Source: Bacteroidales bacterium (lineage in GTDB: Bacteria > Bacteroidota > Bacteroidia > Bacteroidales > UBA932). From it: a DNA stretch of 64,000 nucleotides. The stretch lies in assembly GCA_017438975.1 (NCBI GenBank), contig JAFRUH010000002.1:1-64000 (forward strand). Direction: 5' to 3'. A program made the position numbers and the translations under genes. Position 1 is the stretch's first letter, and each line of letters begins with the position of its first letter. The notes under the pieces are model-generated. The model made no database searches, had not been told where the DNA came from, and worked only from the letters and a program-made list of their open reading frames with translations. This document shows positions 24,138-32,932 of this stretch, piece by piece.

Positions 24138-25378
24138 GAATCGACAGGGACACATTCAGGGAAATCCTCGACAGCATCACGAGGAACCGCAGCCGGAGCC
24201 TGCTGACAGGATTCGGTGTCTTCTGGGGCATCTTCATGCTGATGCTTCTCATCGGCGGAGGACAGGGGCTGAAGGAACTGATGGAGAAGAACTTCGAAGG
24301 CTTCGCCACCAACACCTGCATCGCCTTTGCGGGCGAAACGACGAAACCTTTCAAGGGATTCAAGAAAGATCGGTCCTGGGCCATGACATACAAGGATGTC
24401 GACCGGGTCCGGAATCTCGTTCCGGAACTTGACGTCGTCTCTCCGAACATCACGCTCTGGGGAAGAACGGCGGACCGGGACGACAACACTTTCTCGGGAA
24501 GCCTCAAGGGCGTATTCGCCAATTACTCGAAAATCGAAACCCCGAAACTCTACTACGGGCGCTACCTCAATGAGATGGACATCGACCAGGAGCGGAAAGT
24601 CTGCGTCATCGGGAAAAAGGTCTACAAGAACCTCTTCCCCGAAGGTGGCGATCCCTGCGGAAAGAGCATCCGCATCGACGGAATCTACTACCAGGTCGTC
24701 GGTGTCGACTACAACGAAGGGAACATAAGCATCAACGGCAGTGCGGACGAGACGATCTCCATTCCCCTCACCCTGATGAAACGCTCCTACAACATGGGAG
24801 AAACGATCCACCTGCTCTGCTTCACGGCAAAGGAAGGGATTACCATGAGCGACATCATCCCGAAAGTCAGGGAGGTCATCGCCCGGAACCACTACATCGA
24901 TCCGACCGACGAACAGGCCGTCTTCATGATCAACACCCAGCTTTTGTTCGGTATCGTCGACAGCCTTTTCAAGGGAATCAATTTCCTGATCTGGCTGATC
25001 GGCCTAGGGACCCTCCTCGCCGGTGCCATCGGCGTCTCCAACATCATGATGGTCTCCGTCAAGGAGCGGACGACCGAGATCGGCATCCGCCGGGCCATCG
25101 GGGCGACACCGAAGATGATTCTCTCCCAGATCATTGCGGAAAGCATCGTGCTGACCCTCACGGCAGGCCTCATGGGCATCGTATTCAGCGTCCTCATCCT
25201 CGCGGGAGTGGAACTCGGCATGACCTCGGACGGAATCCTCAAGACCCATTTCCAGGTCTCCTTCGCAACGGCCATGCTCTCGGCCCTCCTCCTGACCGTG
25301 CTCGGCGTCCTCGCCGGACTCGCCCCCTCGCTACGCGCCATGAACATCAAACCCGTAGACGCCATGCGGGATGAATAA
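24134..25378 (+). CDS. MacB/FtsX-family ABC permease, second copy
   Basis: This 414-residue paralogue of the preceding permease has the same helix / periplasmic domain / three-helix FtsX order and the coupling motif GVSNIMMVSVKERTTEIGIRRAIGA. The two genes probably form a heterodimer that transmits ATPase motion to the periplasmic adaptor. Its ATG lies inside the stop region of the first permease (4-base overlap), which favours translational coupling. The adaptor gene begins 23 bases later. Confidence 0.93.
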   Translation: MRIDRDTFREILDSITRNRSRSLLTGFGVFWGIFMLMLLIGGGQGLKELMEKNFEGFATNTCIAFAGETTKPFKGFKKDRSWAMTYKDVDRVRNLVPELDVVSPNITLWGRTADRDDNTFSGSLKGVFANYSKIETPKLYYGRYLNEMDIDQERKVCVIGKKVYKNLFPEGGDPCGKSIRIDGIYYQVVGVDYNEGNISINGSADETISIPLTLMKRSYNMGETIHLLCFTAKEGITMSDIIPKVREVIARNHYIDPTDEQAVFMINTQLLFGIVDSLFKGINFLIWLIGLGTLLAGAIGVSNIMMVSVKERTTEIGIRRAIGATPKMILSQIIAESIVLTLTAGLMGIVFSVLILAGVELGMTSDGILKTHFQVSFATAMLSALLLTVLGVLAGLAPSLRAMNIKPVDAMRDE

Positions 25379-25401
25379 GATCATATAAAAATGTCAACGA
25401 T

Positions 25402-26499
25402 ATGAAAAAGGTACTCAAGTATTTGGTTTTCGTCCTGATCGGACTGGTCTTCATCGGGACCTTCGTCTATCTCTTCAAGCGGTCGCAGCCGAAAGAGGTC
25501 GCCTACGAGACCCTCTCCCCTGCGGTCATGGACATCCGGAAGACGACCGTCGTGACCGGAAAGATCCAGCCCCGCGACGAGGTCAACATCAAGCCCCAGA
25601 TCAGCGGCATCATCTCCGAGCTCTACAAGGAGGCCGGCCAGACCGTCAAGGAGAATGAAATCATCGCCAAGGTCAAGGTCATCCCGGATATGTCCTCGCT
25701 CAGCTCCGCCCAGAGCCGCGTCCGCCTCGCCGAAATCAACCTGAAGCAGGCCCAGACCAACTACGACCGGGAAAAAGCCCTCTTCGACCAGAAACTCGTC
25801 AGCGCAGAAGAATACGACAAGGTCCGCCAGAGCTACAACCAGGCCCGCGAGGAACTCGCCTCCGCCAGGGAAGCCCTCGAGATCATCCGGGACGGCGTCT
25901 CCTCTTCCAACAAATCCGGCAGCTCGACCCTGGTCCGGTCCACGATTTCCGGTCTCATCCTCGACATCCCTGTCAAGGTCGGCAACTCGGTCATCAACTC
26001 CAACACCTTCAATGACGGTACGACCATCGCGACCGTCGCGAACATGGACGACCTGATCTTCGACGGGAATATCGACGAAACCGAGGTCGGACGCCTCAGC
26101 GTAGGCATGCCCGTCACCATCACGATCGGCGCCCTGCAGGACGTTTCCTTCGACGCCGCCCTCGAATACATCGCCCCGAAGGCCAAGGAGACCAACGGGA
26201 CCAACCAGTTCGAAATCAAGGCTTCCGTCAAGGTCCCTTCGGACCTCACGATCCGCTCCGGATACAGCGCCAATGCCGAAATCGTCCTCCAGCGGGCCGA
26301 GCAGGTCCTGTCCATCCCCGAGAGCGCCATCGTCTTCGAGGGAGACAGCACCTTCGTCTATGTCCAGGGTGCCGCCGGCTATGAGAAGAAACCGGTCCGG
26401 ACCGGCATCAGCGACGGAATCCACATCGAAGTGACCGAAGGTCTCACCGCCGCCGACAAGGTCCGCGGGAACATGATCATCGCAACCCCTAACAAATAG
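25402..26499 (+). CDS. HlyD/RND-type periplasmic adaptor protein
   Basis: This 365-residue membrane fusion protein links the inner-membrane ABC permeases to the outer-membrane channel. One N-terminal anchor helix (residues 7-25) precedes a lipoyl-like half-motif (KIQPRDEVNIKPQISGIISEL). A coiled-coil hairpin (about residues 95-170) with LKQAQTNYDREKALFDQKL follows, then the second lipoyl half and beta-barrel domains. It lacks a lipobox. The position between permeases and the TolC-type gene supports a tripartite pump. Confidence 0.93.
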   Translation: MKKVLKYLVFVLIGLVFIGTFVYLFKRSQPKEVAYETLSPAVMDIRKTTVVTGKIQPRDEVNIKPQISGIISELYKEAGQTVKENEIIAKVKVIPDMSSLSSAQSRVRLAEINLKQAQTNYDREKALFDQKLVSAEEYDKVRQSYNQAREELASAREALEIIRDGVSSSNKSGSSTLVRSTISGLILDIPVKVGNSVINSNTFNDGTTIATVANMDDLIFDGNIDETEVGRLSVGMPVTITIGALQDVSFDAALEYIAPKAKETNGTNQFEIKASVKVPSDLTIRSGYSANAEIVLQRAEQVLSIPESAIVFEGDSTFVYVQGAAGYEKKPVRTGISDGIHIEVTEGLTAADKVRGNMIIATPNK

Positions 26500-26502
26500 C
26501 GT

Positions 26503-27828
26503 ATGAAACGGACTCTCGCCCTTTTCCTTGCGCTCGCCCTCGCACCGGGGGCCTTCGCCCAGGACCTTTCCCGTCCCTGGACCCTGAAGGAATGCACCCA
26601 ATGGGCCATGGACCATAATATCAGCCTTCACCAGCAGGAGAATTCCCTCAAACAGCGGGAAATCGAGCTGGAGAACGCCCGGAACGACCGGCTGCCGTCC
26701 CTGAGCGCCAGCGCCTCGGAGAACCTTTCCTTCGGCCGCGGCCTGACGGCGGACAACACCTACGCCAATACCAACACGACTTCCACGAGCTTCTCCCTTG
26801 GCAGCGGGGTCAACCTGTTCAACGGCTTCCAGACGAAGAACAACATCCTCCAGAACGAATGGAACCTCAAGGCCGTGACCGAAGACCTCGAAAAAGCCCG
26901 TGACGACATCCGCGTGACCGTCGCCCGGAACTATTTCCAGATCCTCTACGACATGGAGATCCTGGACGTCGCCGAACGCCAGATCGGAATCGACTCGGCC
27001 CAGGTCGCCCGGCTGGAGGCCCTCTTCGCCAACGGGAAAGCCTCCCCGGCCGAGGTGGCCCAGCAGAAAGCCGCCCTCGCCCAGAGCTGCCTGACCCGCA
27101 CCCAGGCGGAGAATACGCTCTCCCTCGCCCTGCTCGATCTCGCACAACTGCTGGAACTCCCGTCCCCGGAAGGCTTCCGGATCGTTCGCCCGGATACCGG
27201 AATGGAACTCCGCCTCCTCGAGAAACCGGAGGATATCTATGCGGAAGCCGTCCGGACCAAACCCGCCGTCAAGGCGGAAGAGTTCCGGCTGGAACAGGCC
27301 GGGACTTCCGTCGCCATCGCCAAGGGACGCCTTTATCCGAGCCTCTCGCTAAGCGGCGGCATCGGCTCGAACTACTATACGACGACCCAGGGCTACCCGC
27401 AGGCCTCTTTCTGGGACCAGCTTTCGAACAACTTCAGCCAGTATGTCGGGCTCAGCCTCAACGTCCCGATTTTCAACAAGTTCCAGACTCGGAACCAGAT
27501 CCGGAGCGCCCAGTTGAACCGCCAGACGCAGGAGCTTCAGCTCGAAAATGTCAAGAAAGGCCTCTACAAGGAGATCCAGCAGGCCTGGTACAATGCGTCG
27601 GCCTCGGAAGACAAGTATATGGCCTCCAAGGCCGCTTCCGAAAGCTATGAAGAAGCCTTCAAGCTCGTCGAAGCGCGCTACGAGAACGGGAAGGCGAACA
27701 TCACCGAATTCAACGAGGCGAAAAACCAGTATCTCCGCGCCGAATCGGAACTTCTTCAGGCGCGGTACGAGTATCTTTTCCAGACCCGGTTGCTGGATTT
27801 CTACAAGAACGGGGCGCTCGACCTATAA
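26503..27828 (+). CDS. TolC-family outer-membrane efflux channel protein
   Basis: This 441-residue protein starts with a Sec signal peptide (cleavage near AFAQ) and contains two OEP repeats of long helices. It would trimerise into the exit duct of the upstream ABC pump. Typical features are WTLKECTQWAMDHN at the mature N terminus and a second repeat with FQTRNQIRSAQLNRQTQELQ. It follows the adaptor by 3 bases. Its last 6 bases overlap the convergent nucleoside kinase gene. Confidence 0.92.
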   Translation: MKRTLALFLALALAPGAFAQDLSRPWTLKECTQWAMDHNISLHQQENSLKQREIELENARNDRLPSLSASASENLSFGRGLTADNTYANTNTTSTSFSLGSGVNLFNGFQTKNNILQNEWNLKAVTEDLEKARDDIRVTVARNYFQILYDMEILDVAERQIGIDSAQVARLEALFANGKASPAEVAQQKAALAQSCLTRTQAENTLSLALLDLAQLLELPSPEGFRIVRPDTGMELRLLEKPEDIYAEAVRTKPAVKAEEFRLEQAGTSVAIAKGRLYPSLSLSGGIGSNYYTTTQGYPQASFWDQLSNNFSQYVGLSLNVPIFNKFQTRNQIRSAQLNRQTQELQLENVKKGLYKEIQQAWYNASASEDKYMASKAASESYEEAFKLVEARYENGKANITEFNEAKNQYLRAESELLQARYEYLFQTRLLDFYKNGALDL

Positions 27829-29544
27829 GGTCTGGCCGCCGATGAACTCCCGCATGATCGAGGTCGGCGGGATACAGGCGATCTCGGAAGGCTGGAGCGC
27901 CACGATGTAATCGAGGAACTTCAGGAGCCGTACCGCCTCCGTATAGGCCGGCGAGGACGGCAGGATCCGCCTCAGAAGCGGCTCGGCGAAGTATTTCAGC
28001 ATCGGAAGCTCGTAGAGGAGCGCAGTATTGAGAAGGAAATCCGCATTCTCCTGGAAAGGGAAGATATTCCGGTTCTCGCCGGACCGGACGCTGTGCCAGC
28101 GGAGGATAGTGTCTTGCGGTGAAATGCCGCGGACCCGGTTGTCCCGGACCATCCGGCGGAGAAGCCGGTTGTCGGAGGTGGAGATGGCATTGTTCTCATC
28201 CACGTTCAGCGAAGTCAGGGCGGAGGCATAGACCCGGTAAATCCGCGTCTTGTCGACGGACGGAACCATGGCGGGATCCAGGGCGTGGATTCCTTCCATA
28301 ATCAGGATATCCCGTTCATGGAGCCGGACCCGGTTCCCCTCGAAGAACTTGCGTCCCTGCTTGAAATCATAGCGGGGGATTTCCACTTCCTCCCCTGCGA
28401 GGAGGGCGTTCAGATGGTCCCCGAGCATTTTGAGTTCCATCGCCTCGAGCGCCTCGAAATCATAGTCCCCGTTCTCGTCCCGGGGCGTGAACTCCCTGTC
28501 TACGAAATAGTTGTCCAGCTCGATGACCTTCGGATTGAGTCCCAGGACCTTGCACTGCTGGGCGATCCGCAGGGACGAAGAGGTCTTGCCGCTGGAGGAT
28601 GGGCCGGCGATGAACACGATCTTGATCCGGTCCTTTTCGGCAAAGATCCGGTCGGCGATTTCGACATATTTCCGTTCATGACGGGCCTCGCAGATATTGA
28701 TCAGGTTGACCGCGTCCCCGTCGAGCAGGAGGCGGTTCAGGGATCCGACGCCGAGGGCGCCGTTGATGAAACACCACTCCGAATACTTCTTGAAAGTTTC
28801 GGAGAGTTTGACCTGCGGTTTGATCGGAATGAGCCTGGACGGATCCTCAGCCTCCGGATACTGCAGGCAGAAACCGTTGCTGAACGGGAAGAGGCGGAAA
28901 ACCTTCAGATAACCGGTCGAAGGGACCAGCGGACCATGGAACGAGTCGGCGAGACCGTCCAGGTAATAGACGCTGCAGAAATACCGTCCGAGGGAACGGA
29001 TCAATCCGGCCTTGAGCGGCTGGTTGTTGGCATCGAAGATCTTGCAGGCGTCCTCGGCGAGCATCTTGACCTTCGTGATGGGGAGGTCGGCTTCGACCAG
29101 TTCCTGCATCCGGGCCTGGATCAGGGAAACCTCCGCCGCATTCAGCAGGTACGGGATGCGCTTGCCTCTGTCATCCGGCTCCGCATCGACGATTTCGCAG
29201 AAGAAACCGCTCGGGAGGCAGTGGTCGATGATCAGCACCTTGTCCGGCCAGAGGTCCCTCACGGCGCGCTGCAGGACGAATCCCAGGGAACGGAAATAGG
29301 TCCGCCTTCCGTCCGGATGGTTGTATCCGATAAAGGTCACTTCGTGGTTGTAGAACAGGTCATAGGACAGTTCCTTCAGTTTGTGGTCCACAAGGGCCGC
29401 GAAAACCGGAAACTCCACGCCCGTCTTCGGGTCCCGGATCGCGGTGCAGCAACGGTCGGAAAACTCTTTCAGCGTCGTTCCGGCAGGGATCTCATACTTC
29501 TTGCCGGTATTCTGACAGGTTACGGTGATCTTCTTCTTCGCCAT
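27823..29544 (-). CDS. Nucleoside (uridine-type) kinase with N-terminal TGS and ThrRS-like domains
   Basis: This 573-residue protein joins an N-terminal TGS-like domain (about residues 5-65) and a threonyl-tRNA-synthetase-like second domain (about 70-230) to a uridine kinase P-loop domain. Walker A GPSSSGKTSSS is near residue 310. It belongs to the known group of long bacterial nucleoside kinases, probably converting uridine or cytidine to the monophosphate. The aminoacylation catalytic core of ThrRS is absent, so it cannot charge tRNA. It is monocistronic, with its own -7 box, after the starch operon. Confidence 0.85.
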   Translation of the reverse strand: MAKKKITVTCQNTGKKYEIPAGTTLKEFSDRCCTAIRDPKTGVEFPVFAALVDHKLKELSYDLFYNHEVTFIGYNHPDGRRTYFRSLGFVLQRAVRDLWPDKVLIIDHCLPSGFFCEIVDAEPDDRGKRIPYLLNAAEVSLIQARMQELVEADLPITKVKMLAEDACKIFDANNQPLKAGLIRSLGRYFCSVYYLDGLADSFHGPLVPSTGYLKVFRLFPFSNGFCLQYPEAEDPSRLIPIKPQVKLSETFKKYSEWCFINGALGVGSLNRLLLDGDAVNLINICEARHERKYVEIADRIFAEKDRIKIVFIAGPSSSGKTSSSLRIAQQCKVLGLNPKVIELDNYFVDREFTPRDENGDYDFEALEAMELKMLGDHLNALLAGEEVEIPRYDFKQGRKFFEGNRVRLHERDILIMEGIHALDPAMVPSVDKTRIYRVYASALTSLNVDENNAISTSDNRLLRRMVRDNRVRGISPQDTILRWHSVRSGENRNIFPFQENADFLLNTALLYELPMLKYFAEPLLRRILPSSPAYTEAVRLLKFLDYIVALQPSEIACIPPTSIMREFIGGQTL

Positions 29545-29565
29545 GGTATTCTTGAATGTCAGTCA

Positions 29566-29573
29566 CAAATTTA
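29566..29573 (-). promoter_or_regulatory. Putative -7 box TAAATTTG for the nucleoside kinase
   Basis: TAAATTTG on the minus strand ends 21 bases before the ATG at 29544. It lies in the 52-base gap after the last gene of the starch operon, so the kinase can be expressed separately. Confidence 0.75.
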
Positions 29574-29596
29574 TAAAAAATCGGTGAGATTCCTCC

Positions 29597-31585
29597 TCAG
29601 AACTCCACGATGAGGGCGCTCTTCGGAGCGATCTCGAGCCCGTCGTCAAGCGTGACCGGCTTTCCGGTCAGGACGTCCGTCCCCCTGGCGGGGCCGTTGA
29701 CGAACTCGTTGTAATGCCGCCAGTCGAGACCGCGAGGCTCGAAGGTGTTGTTGACATAGACAAAGACCGTATCCCGGTCCGTATACCGGAAGAAGGAATA
29801 GGTATTGTCCGTGACATTCCGCGCCCCGTAATTCCTGCGCGAGAGGAAATGGAGGGTCTTCCCGTGATGGACGGCATCACAGCCTTTCCGCCATTGGAAA
29901 AGGCGGGCGGCATAGTCGTGAAGGTCCTCAGCGGTCGAATAATCGGCTTCGGAAGTCTTCCCCGCCCTTGCCCGGCCTTCCGCCGTGAACAGATTCGCTT
30001 CGTCCCCTTTCCATCCCCCCGGGAAATCGATCCGCTTGGACCCGTCGTGGTGGTAGCCGGGGCGCTCCAGGAACATCATTTCGTCCCCGTAATAGAGCTG
30101 CGGGATTCCTCTGAGGGTTGCGAGAAGGGCCATTGCAAGCTTCATCCGGGCCGGATCGGCACGAAGGATGTCACCGGTACGGGGATGGTCGTGGTTGGCA
30201 AAGAAGGTCATCATGTGATCGAGATCCGTATAGGCGAAATCCTGGGCCAGGACGGTATAGATCCGGGTCATGCCCTCGCTCCAGAAGACCTCGTCCTCGG
30301 TCAGCGCGACTATCATCGCATCCCGGAGCGGGAAGTCCATGATCGAGGGAAGGTGGCTGTCGAAGCCGTTCTTGTTGGGATGGCCCGTCTGCCAGTAGGC
30401 GACCTGCGGAATGCTCTGGTCCCAGCACTCGCCGACGATATTGATCCCGGGATACTCCCGCCGGACCGCCTTGCACCACTCCGCCATCGGCCCCGGTTCG
30501 TTGTAGGGATAGGTATCGACCCGCAGACCGTCGAGGTCCGCGTACTCGATCCACCAGATCGCCCACTGCTGGAAGTATTTGAGCACAAATGGATTGTCGA
30601 GGTTCATATCCGGCATCGAGGGTACGAACCAGCCGCTTTCCTGCCGCTCCCGGTCGACGAGGGCGGCGTGCGGGTCCATATAGACCGAAAAGAGGGCGTT
30701 CATCTGCATGTACTCATCCCCCTGGTGGATCCAGTCCCGGAAAGGCAGGTTGTCCATCCACCAGTGCGCCGTCCCGCAGTGGTTCGTCACAACGTCCATG
30801 ATGACCTTGACGCCCTTTTCGTGGGCCTTTCCGACCCAGGTCCGGTAGAGTTCATTATCTCCGAAACGGGGATCGATGTGGTAGTAATCGGCACAGGCGT
30901 AGCCGTGGTAGGACTCCCGTGCCTGATTATCAAGAAGGAGCGGGGTATTCCAGACGGCGGTCGCCCCGAGGTCCACGACATAGTCCAGATGGTCCATCAT
31001 GCCCTGCAGGTCCCCGCCGTGCCGGGCCACGGGATCGTTCCTGTCGACCCGGTCCGGCGTCGGAGGAACGGTCCACTCCCTACCGGAGCCGTCGTCATAC
31101 GGACCCGCAAGTTTGCTGTACCCCGTATCGTTCGTCTGGTCCGAGGAAGCAAAACGGTCCGGCATGATGAGATAGATCAGATCTTCCGTCGAGAAACTCT
31201 TCCGCTCTGCGCTCCCCTCCCGGCGCTCCCTCAGAAGGTACGGGACCTTGAAAGAACGCTCCCCGTCGGAGAAAACGAGATGATAGGTCCCTGCGAACGC
31301 GCCCGGACGGATGTTGACATCGACAAAGAGAAAGTCGGGACTGTCCGCCTTCTTCACGCCGAGAACGGAAACGCCGCTCCCGCCCTCGATCCGGACGTCA
31401 TATCCGGAAATACCCGTTCCCTGGACCATCAGCTGGAGGGACGTCTTCATCCCGGTCCACCAGCTCAGCGGCTCCACACGGGAAATCTCGGCGGGCGTCG
31501 CCTCCGGGATGGCGGAAAGATCAGCCGCCGCCCGGCATCCGGAAAGGACGAGGGCGGCCGCTAGGATCAAAGCGGCTTTTCTCAT
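29597..31585 (-). CDS. GH13 neopullulanase/cyclomaltodextrinase-type lipoprotein (SusA-like)
   Basis: This 662-residue lipoprotein (Cys17) has an N-terminal beta-sandwich (about residues 30-120) like the cyclomaltodextrinase N domain, a GH13 barrel, and a C-terminal beta domain ending SALIVEF. Catalytic residues are Asp357 (LDGLRVDTY), Glu386 (IVGECWD) and Asp466 (FFANHDHP). It would hydrolyse maltooligosaccharides or pullulan fragments after import through SusC. Asp follows Cys only at position +5, so periplasmic placement is plausible. Its start overlaps the preceding GH13 gene by 4 bases, and it is the last gene of the starch operon. Confidence 0.93.
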   Translation of the reverse strand: MRKAALILAAALVLSGCRAAADLSAIPEATPAEISRVEPLSWWTGMKTSLQLMVQGTGISGYDVRIEGGSGVSVLGVKKADSPDFLFVDVNIRPGAFAGTYHLVFSDGERSFKVPYLLRERREGSAERKSFSTEDLIYLIMPDRFASSDQTNDTGYSKLAGPYDDGSGREWTVPPTPDRVDRNDPVARHGGDLQGMMDHLDYVVDLGATAVWNTPLLLDNQARESYHGYACADYYHIDPRFGDNELYRTWVGKAHEKGVKVIMDVVTNHCGTAHWWMDNLPFRDWIHQGDEYMQMNALFSVYMDPHAALVDRERQESGWFVPSMPDMNLDNPFVLKYFQQWAIWWIEYADLDGLRVDTYPYNEPGPMAEWCKAVRREYPGINIVGECWDQSIPQVAYWQTGHPNKNGFDSHLPSIMDFPLRDAMIVALTEDEVFWSEGMTRIYTVLAQDFAYTDLDHMMTFFANHDHPRTGDILRADPARMKLAMALLATLRGIPQLYYGDEMMFLERPGYHHDGSKRIDFPGGWKGDEANLFTAEGRARAGKTSEADYSTAEDLHDYAARLFQWRKGCDAVHHGKTLHFLSRRNYGARNVTDNTYSFFRYTDRDTVFVYVNNTFEPRGLDWRHYNEFVNGPARGTDVLTGKPVTLDDGLEIAPKSALIVEF

Positions 31586-32922
31586 ACGTTTTTCTTCGTC
31601 AGGACGACGTAATCCCCTTTCGCGAGGTCCATCTCCTGGTGACCCTCACAGGTCTCCCCGAGGAAAGATTCCGTGTAGGTTCCGTCCAGGTCGAGGACGA
31701 CATGGGCGGGAGCCTCCGGGGCGAAGGAGGCGACGACGATGACCTTGTTCCCTTCGACTTCCCGGCTGAAAGCGACGACATCCTTCGGAGCGTCCAGCCA
31801 GGTCACCGCACCGCCCTTCTCACCGGCAAGGAGAGCCGGATTGTCGTGACGGAGCGCGGTCAACTTCTTGAAGAATTCCGTGAATTCATTGGAAGACCAG
31901 TCTGTAACCGGGTCTTTCTCAAAGAATTCCAGGCGTCGGGAAAGGCCGATTTCCTGACCGGTATAGATCAGCGGCTGTCCCTTCGGAAGGGTGAAGCAGA
32001 GCACCTCGCAGGCATTGGCGCAGACGCCCATCCGCTCGAATTCGGTCCCGGCCCAGGAGTTCTCGTCGTGGTTCGAGGTAAACATCAGGCGGAAGAGGGT
32101 CTCCGGGGTATTCTCCGCGTCGCGGGCGATGTAGTCCTTCAGGTCGGAGACGGTCTTCTTGCCCTGCGAAAGCTCGTTGAGCAGATGATGGAGTTCCCAC
32201 GCATAGGTCGCGTCGAAGGTCTCGGCGGGATCGCTGAGTTCCGGCTTCTCGGCCTCGGCGAGGAGATAGAGCTCCGGGAAATCCATCTTCATCTTCGGAA
32301 GGACGGCTTTCCAGAATTTCGGAGGCATCTCGCCGGCAGCGTCGCAGCGGAAACCGTCGACACCCTTCCCGATCCAGAACCGCATGCAGCTGTCCTGGGC
32401 AGCCCAGACGGCTTCGTTCTCGTAATTGAGGCTCCGGGTATCGGTCCAGTCATATTCCCAGATGGCGTTCCCTTCGGCATCCCGCTCATAGAAGTCGGCC
32501 GGACGGCCGTTCATCCAGATATGGTCCGGGGCGGTCTGGTTCGCGACCCAGTCGAGGATGACTTTGAAACCGGCCTCGTGCGCGGCGGCGAGAAGGTCTT
32601 CGAAATCGGCCATGGTCCCGAACTCAGGGTTGACCTTCGTATAGTCGGAAATGGCGTAATAGGACCCGAGAGTCCCCTTCCGGCCTTCGGTCCCGATCTC
32701 GTACATCGGCATCAGCCAGAGGATGTCTACGCCGAGATCCTTCAGGCGAGGGAGCTGGGCCTCGACGGCCTTGAAGGTGCCTTCCGGGGAGAACTGGCGG
32801 ACATTGACTTCATACATAACGGTCCCGTAGGTCCATTCCGGATGGACCGGAGCGGGGGCTTCTTTTTTGTGACAGGCGGCCAGGGCAAGCAGCGCGGCGG
32901 CCAGGAAAAGGATCTTTTTCAT
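31582..32922 (-). CDS. GH13 alpha-amylase-family lipoprotein, short form
   Basis: This compact 446-residue lipoprotein (Cys17) is a GH13 barrel with almost no accessory domain. The catalytic triad is Asp194 (VDGFRCDAAG), Glu223 (LLAEAEKP) and Asp286 (FTSNHDEN). A short C-terminal beta domain follows. It probably trims starch oligosaccharides to glucose or maltose, replacing the GH97 enzyme SusB that is missing here. It starts 10 bases after the SusG-like gene and overlaps the neopullulanase gene by 4 bases. Substrate is inferred from the operon only. Confidence 0.92.
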   Translation of the reverse strand: MKKILFLAAALLALAACHKKEAPAPVHPEWTYGTVMYEVNVRQFSPEGTFKAVEAQLPRLKDLGVDILWLMPMYEIGTEGRKGTLGSYYAISDYTKVNPEFGTMADFEDLLAAAHEAGFKVILDWVANQTAPDHIWMNGRPADFYERDAEGNAIWEYDWTDTRSLNYENEAVWAAQDSCMRFWIGKGVDGFRCDAAGEMPPKFWKAVLPKMKMDFPELYLLAEAEKPELSDPAETFDATYAWELHHLLNELSQGKKTVSDLKDYIARDAENTPETLFRLMFTSNHDENSWAGTEFERMGVCANACEVLCFTLPKGQPLIYTGQEIGLSRRLEFFEKDPVTDWSSNEFTEFFKKLTALRHDNPALLAGEKGGAVTWLDAPKDVVAFSREVEGNKVIVVASFAPEAPAHVVLDLDGTYTESFLGETCEGHQEMDLAKGDYVVLTKKNV

Positions 32923-32932
32923 ATCTCGTTTG

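Noticed and set aside
22139-27828. Efflux operon as a novel secretion system
   Set aside because: The ATPase, paired FtsX permeases, HlyD adaptor and TolC channel match a well-known MacAB-TolC-like tripartite pump arrangement in Bacteroidetes.
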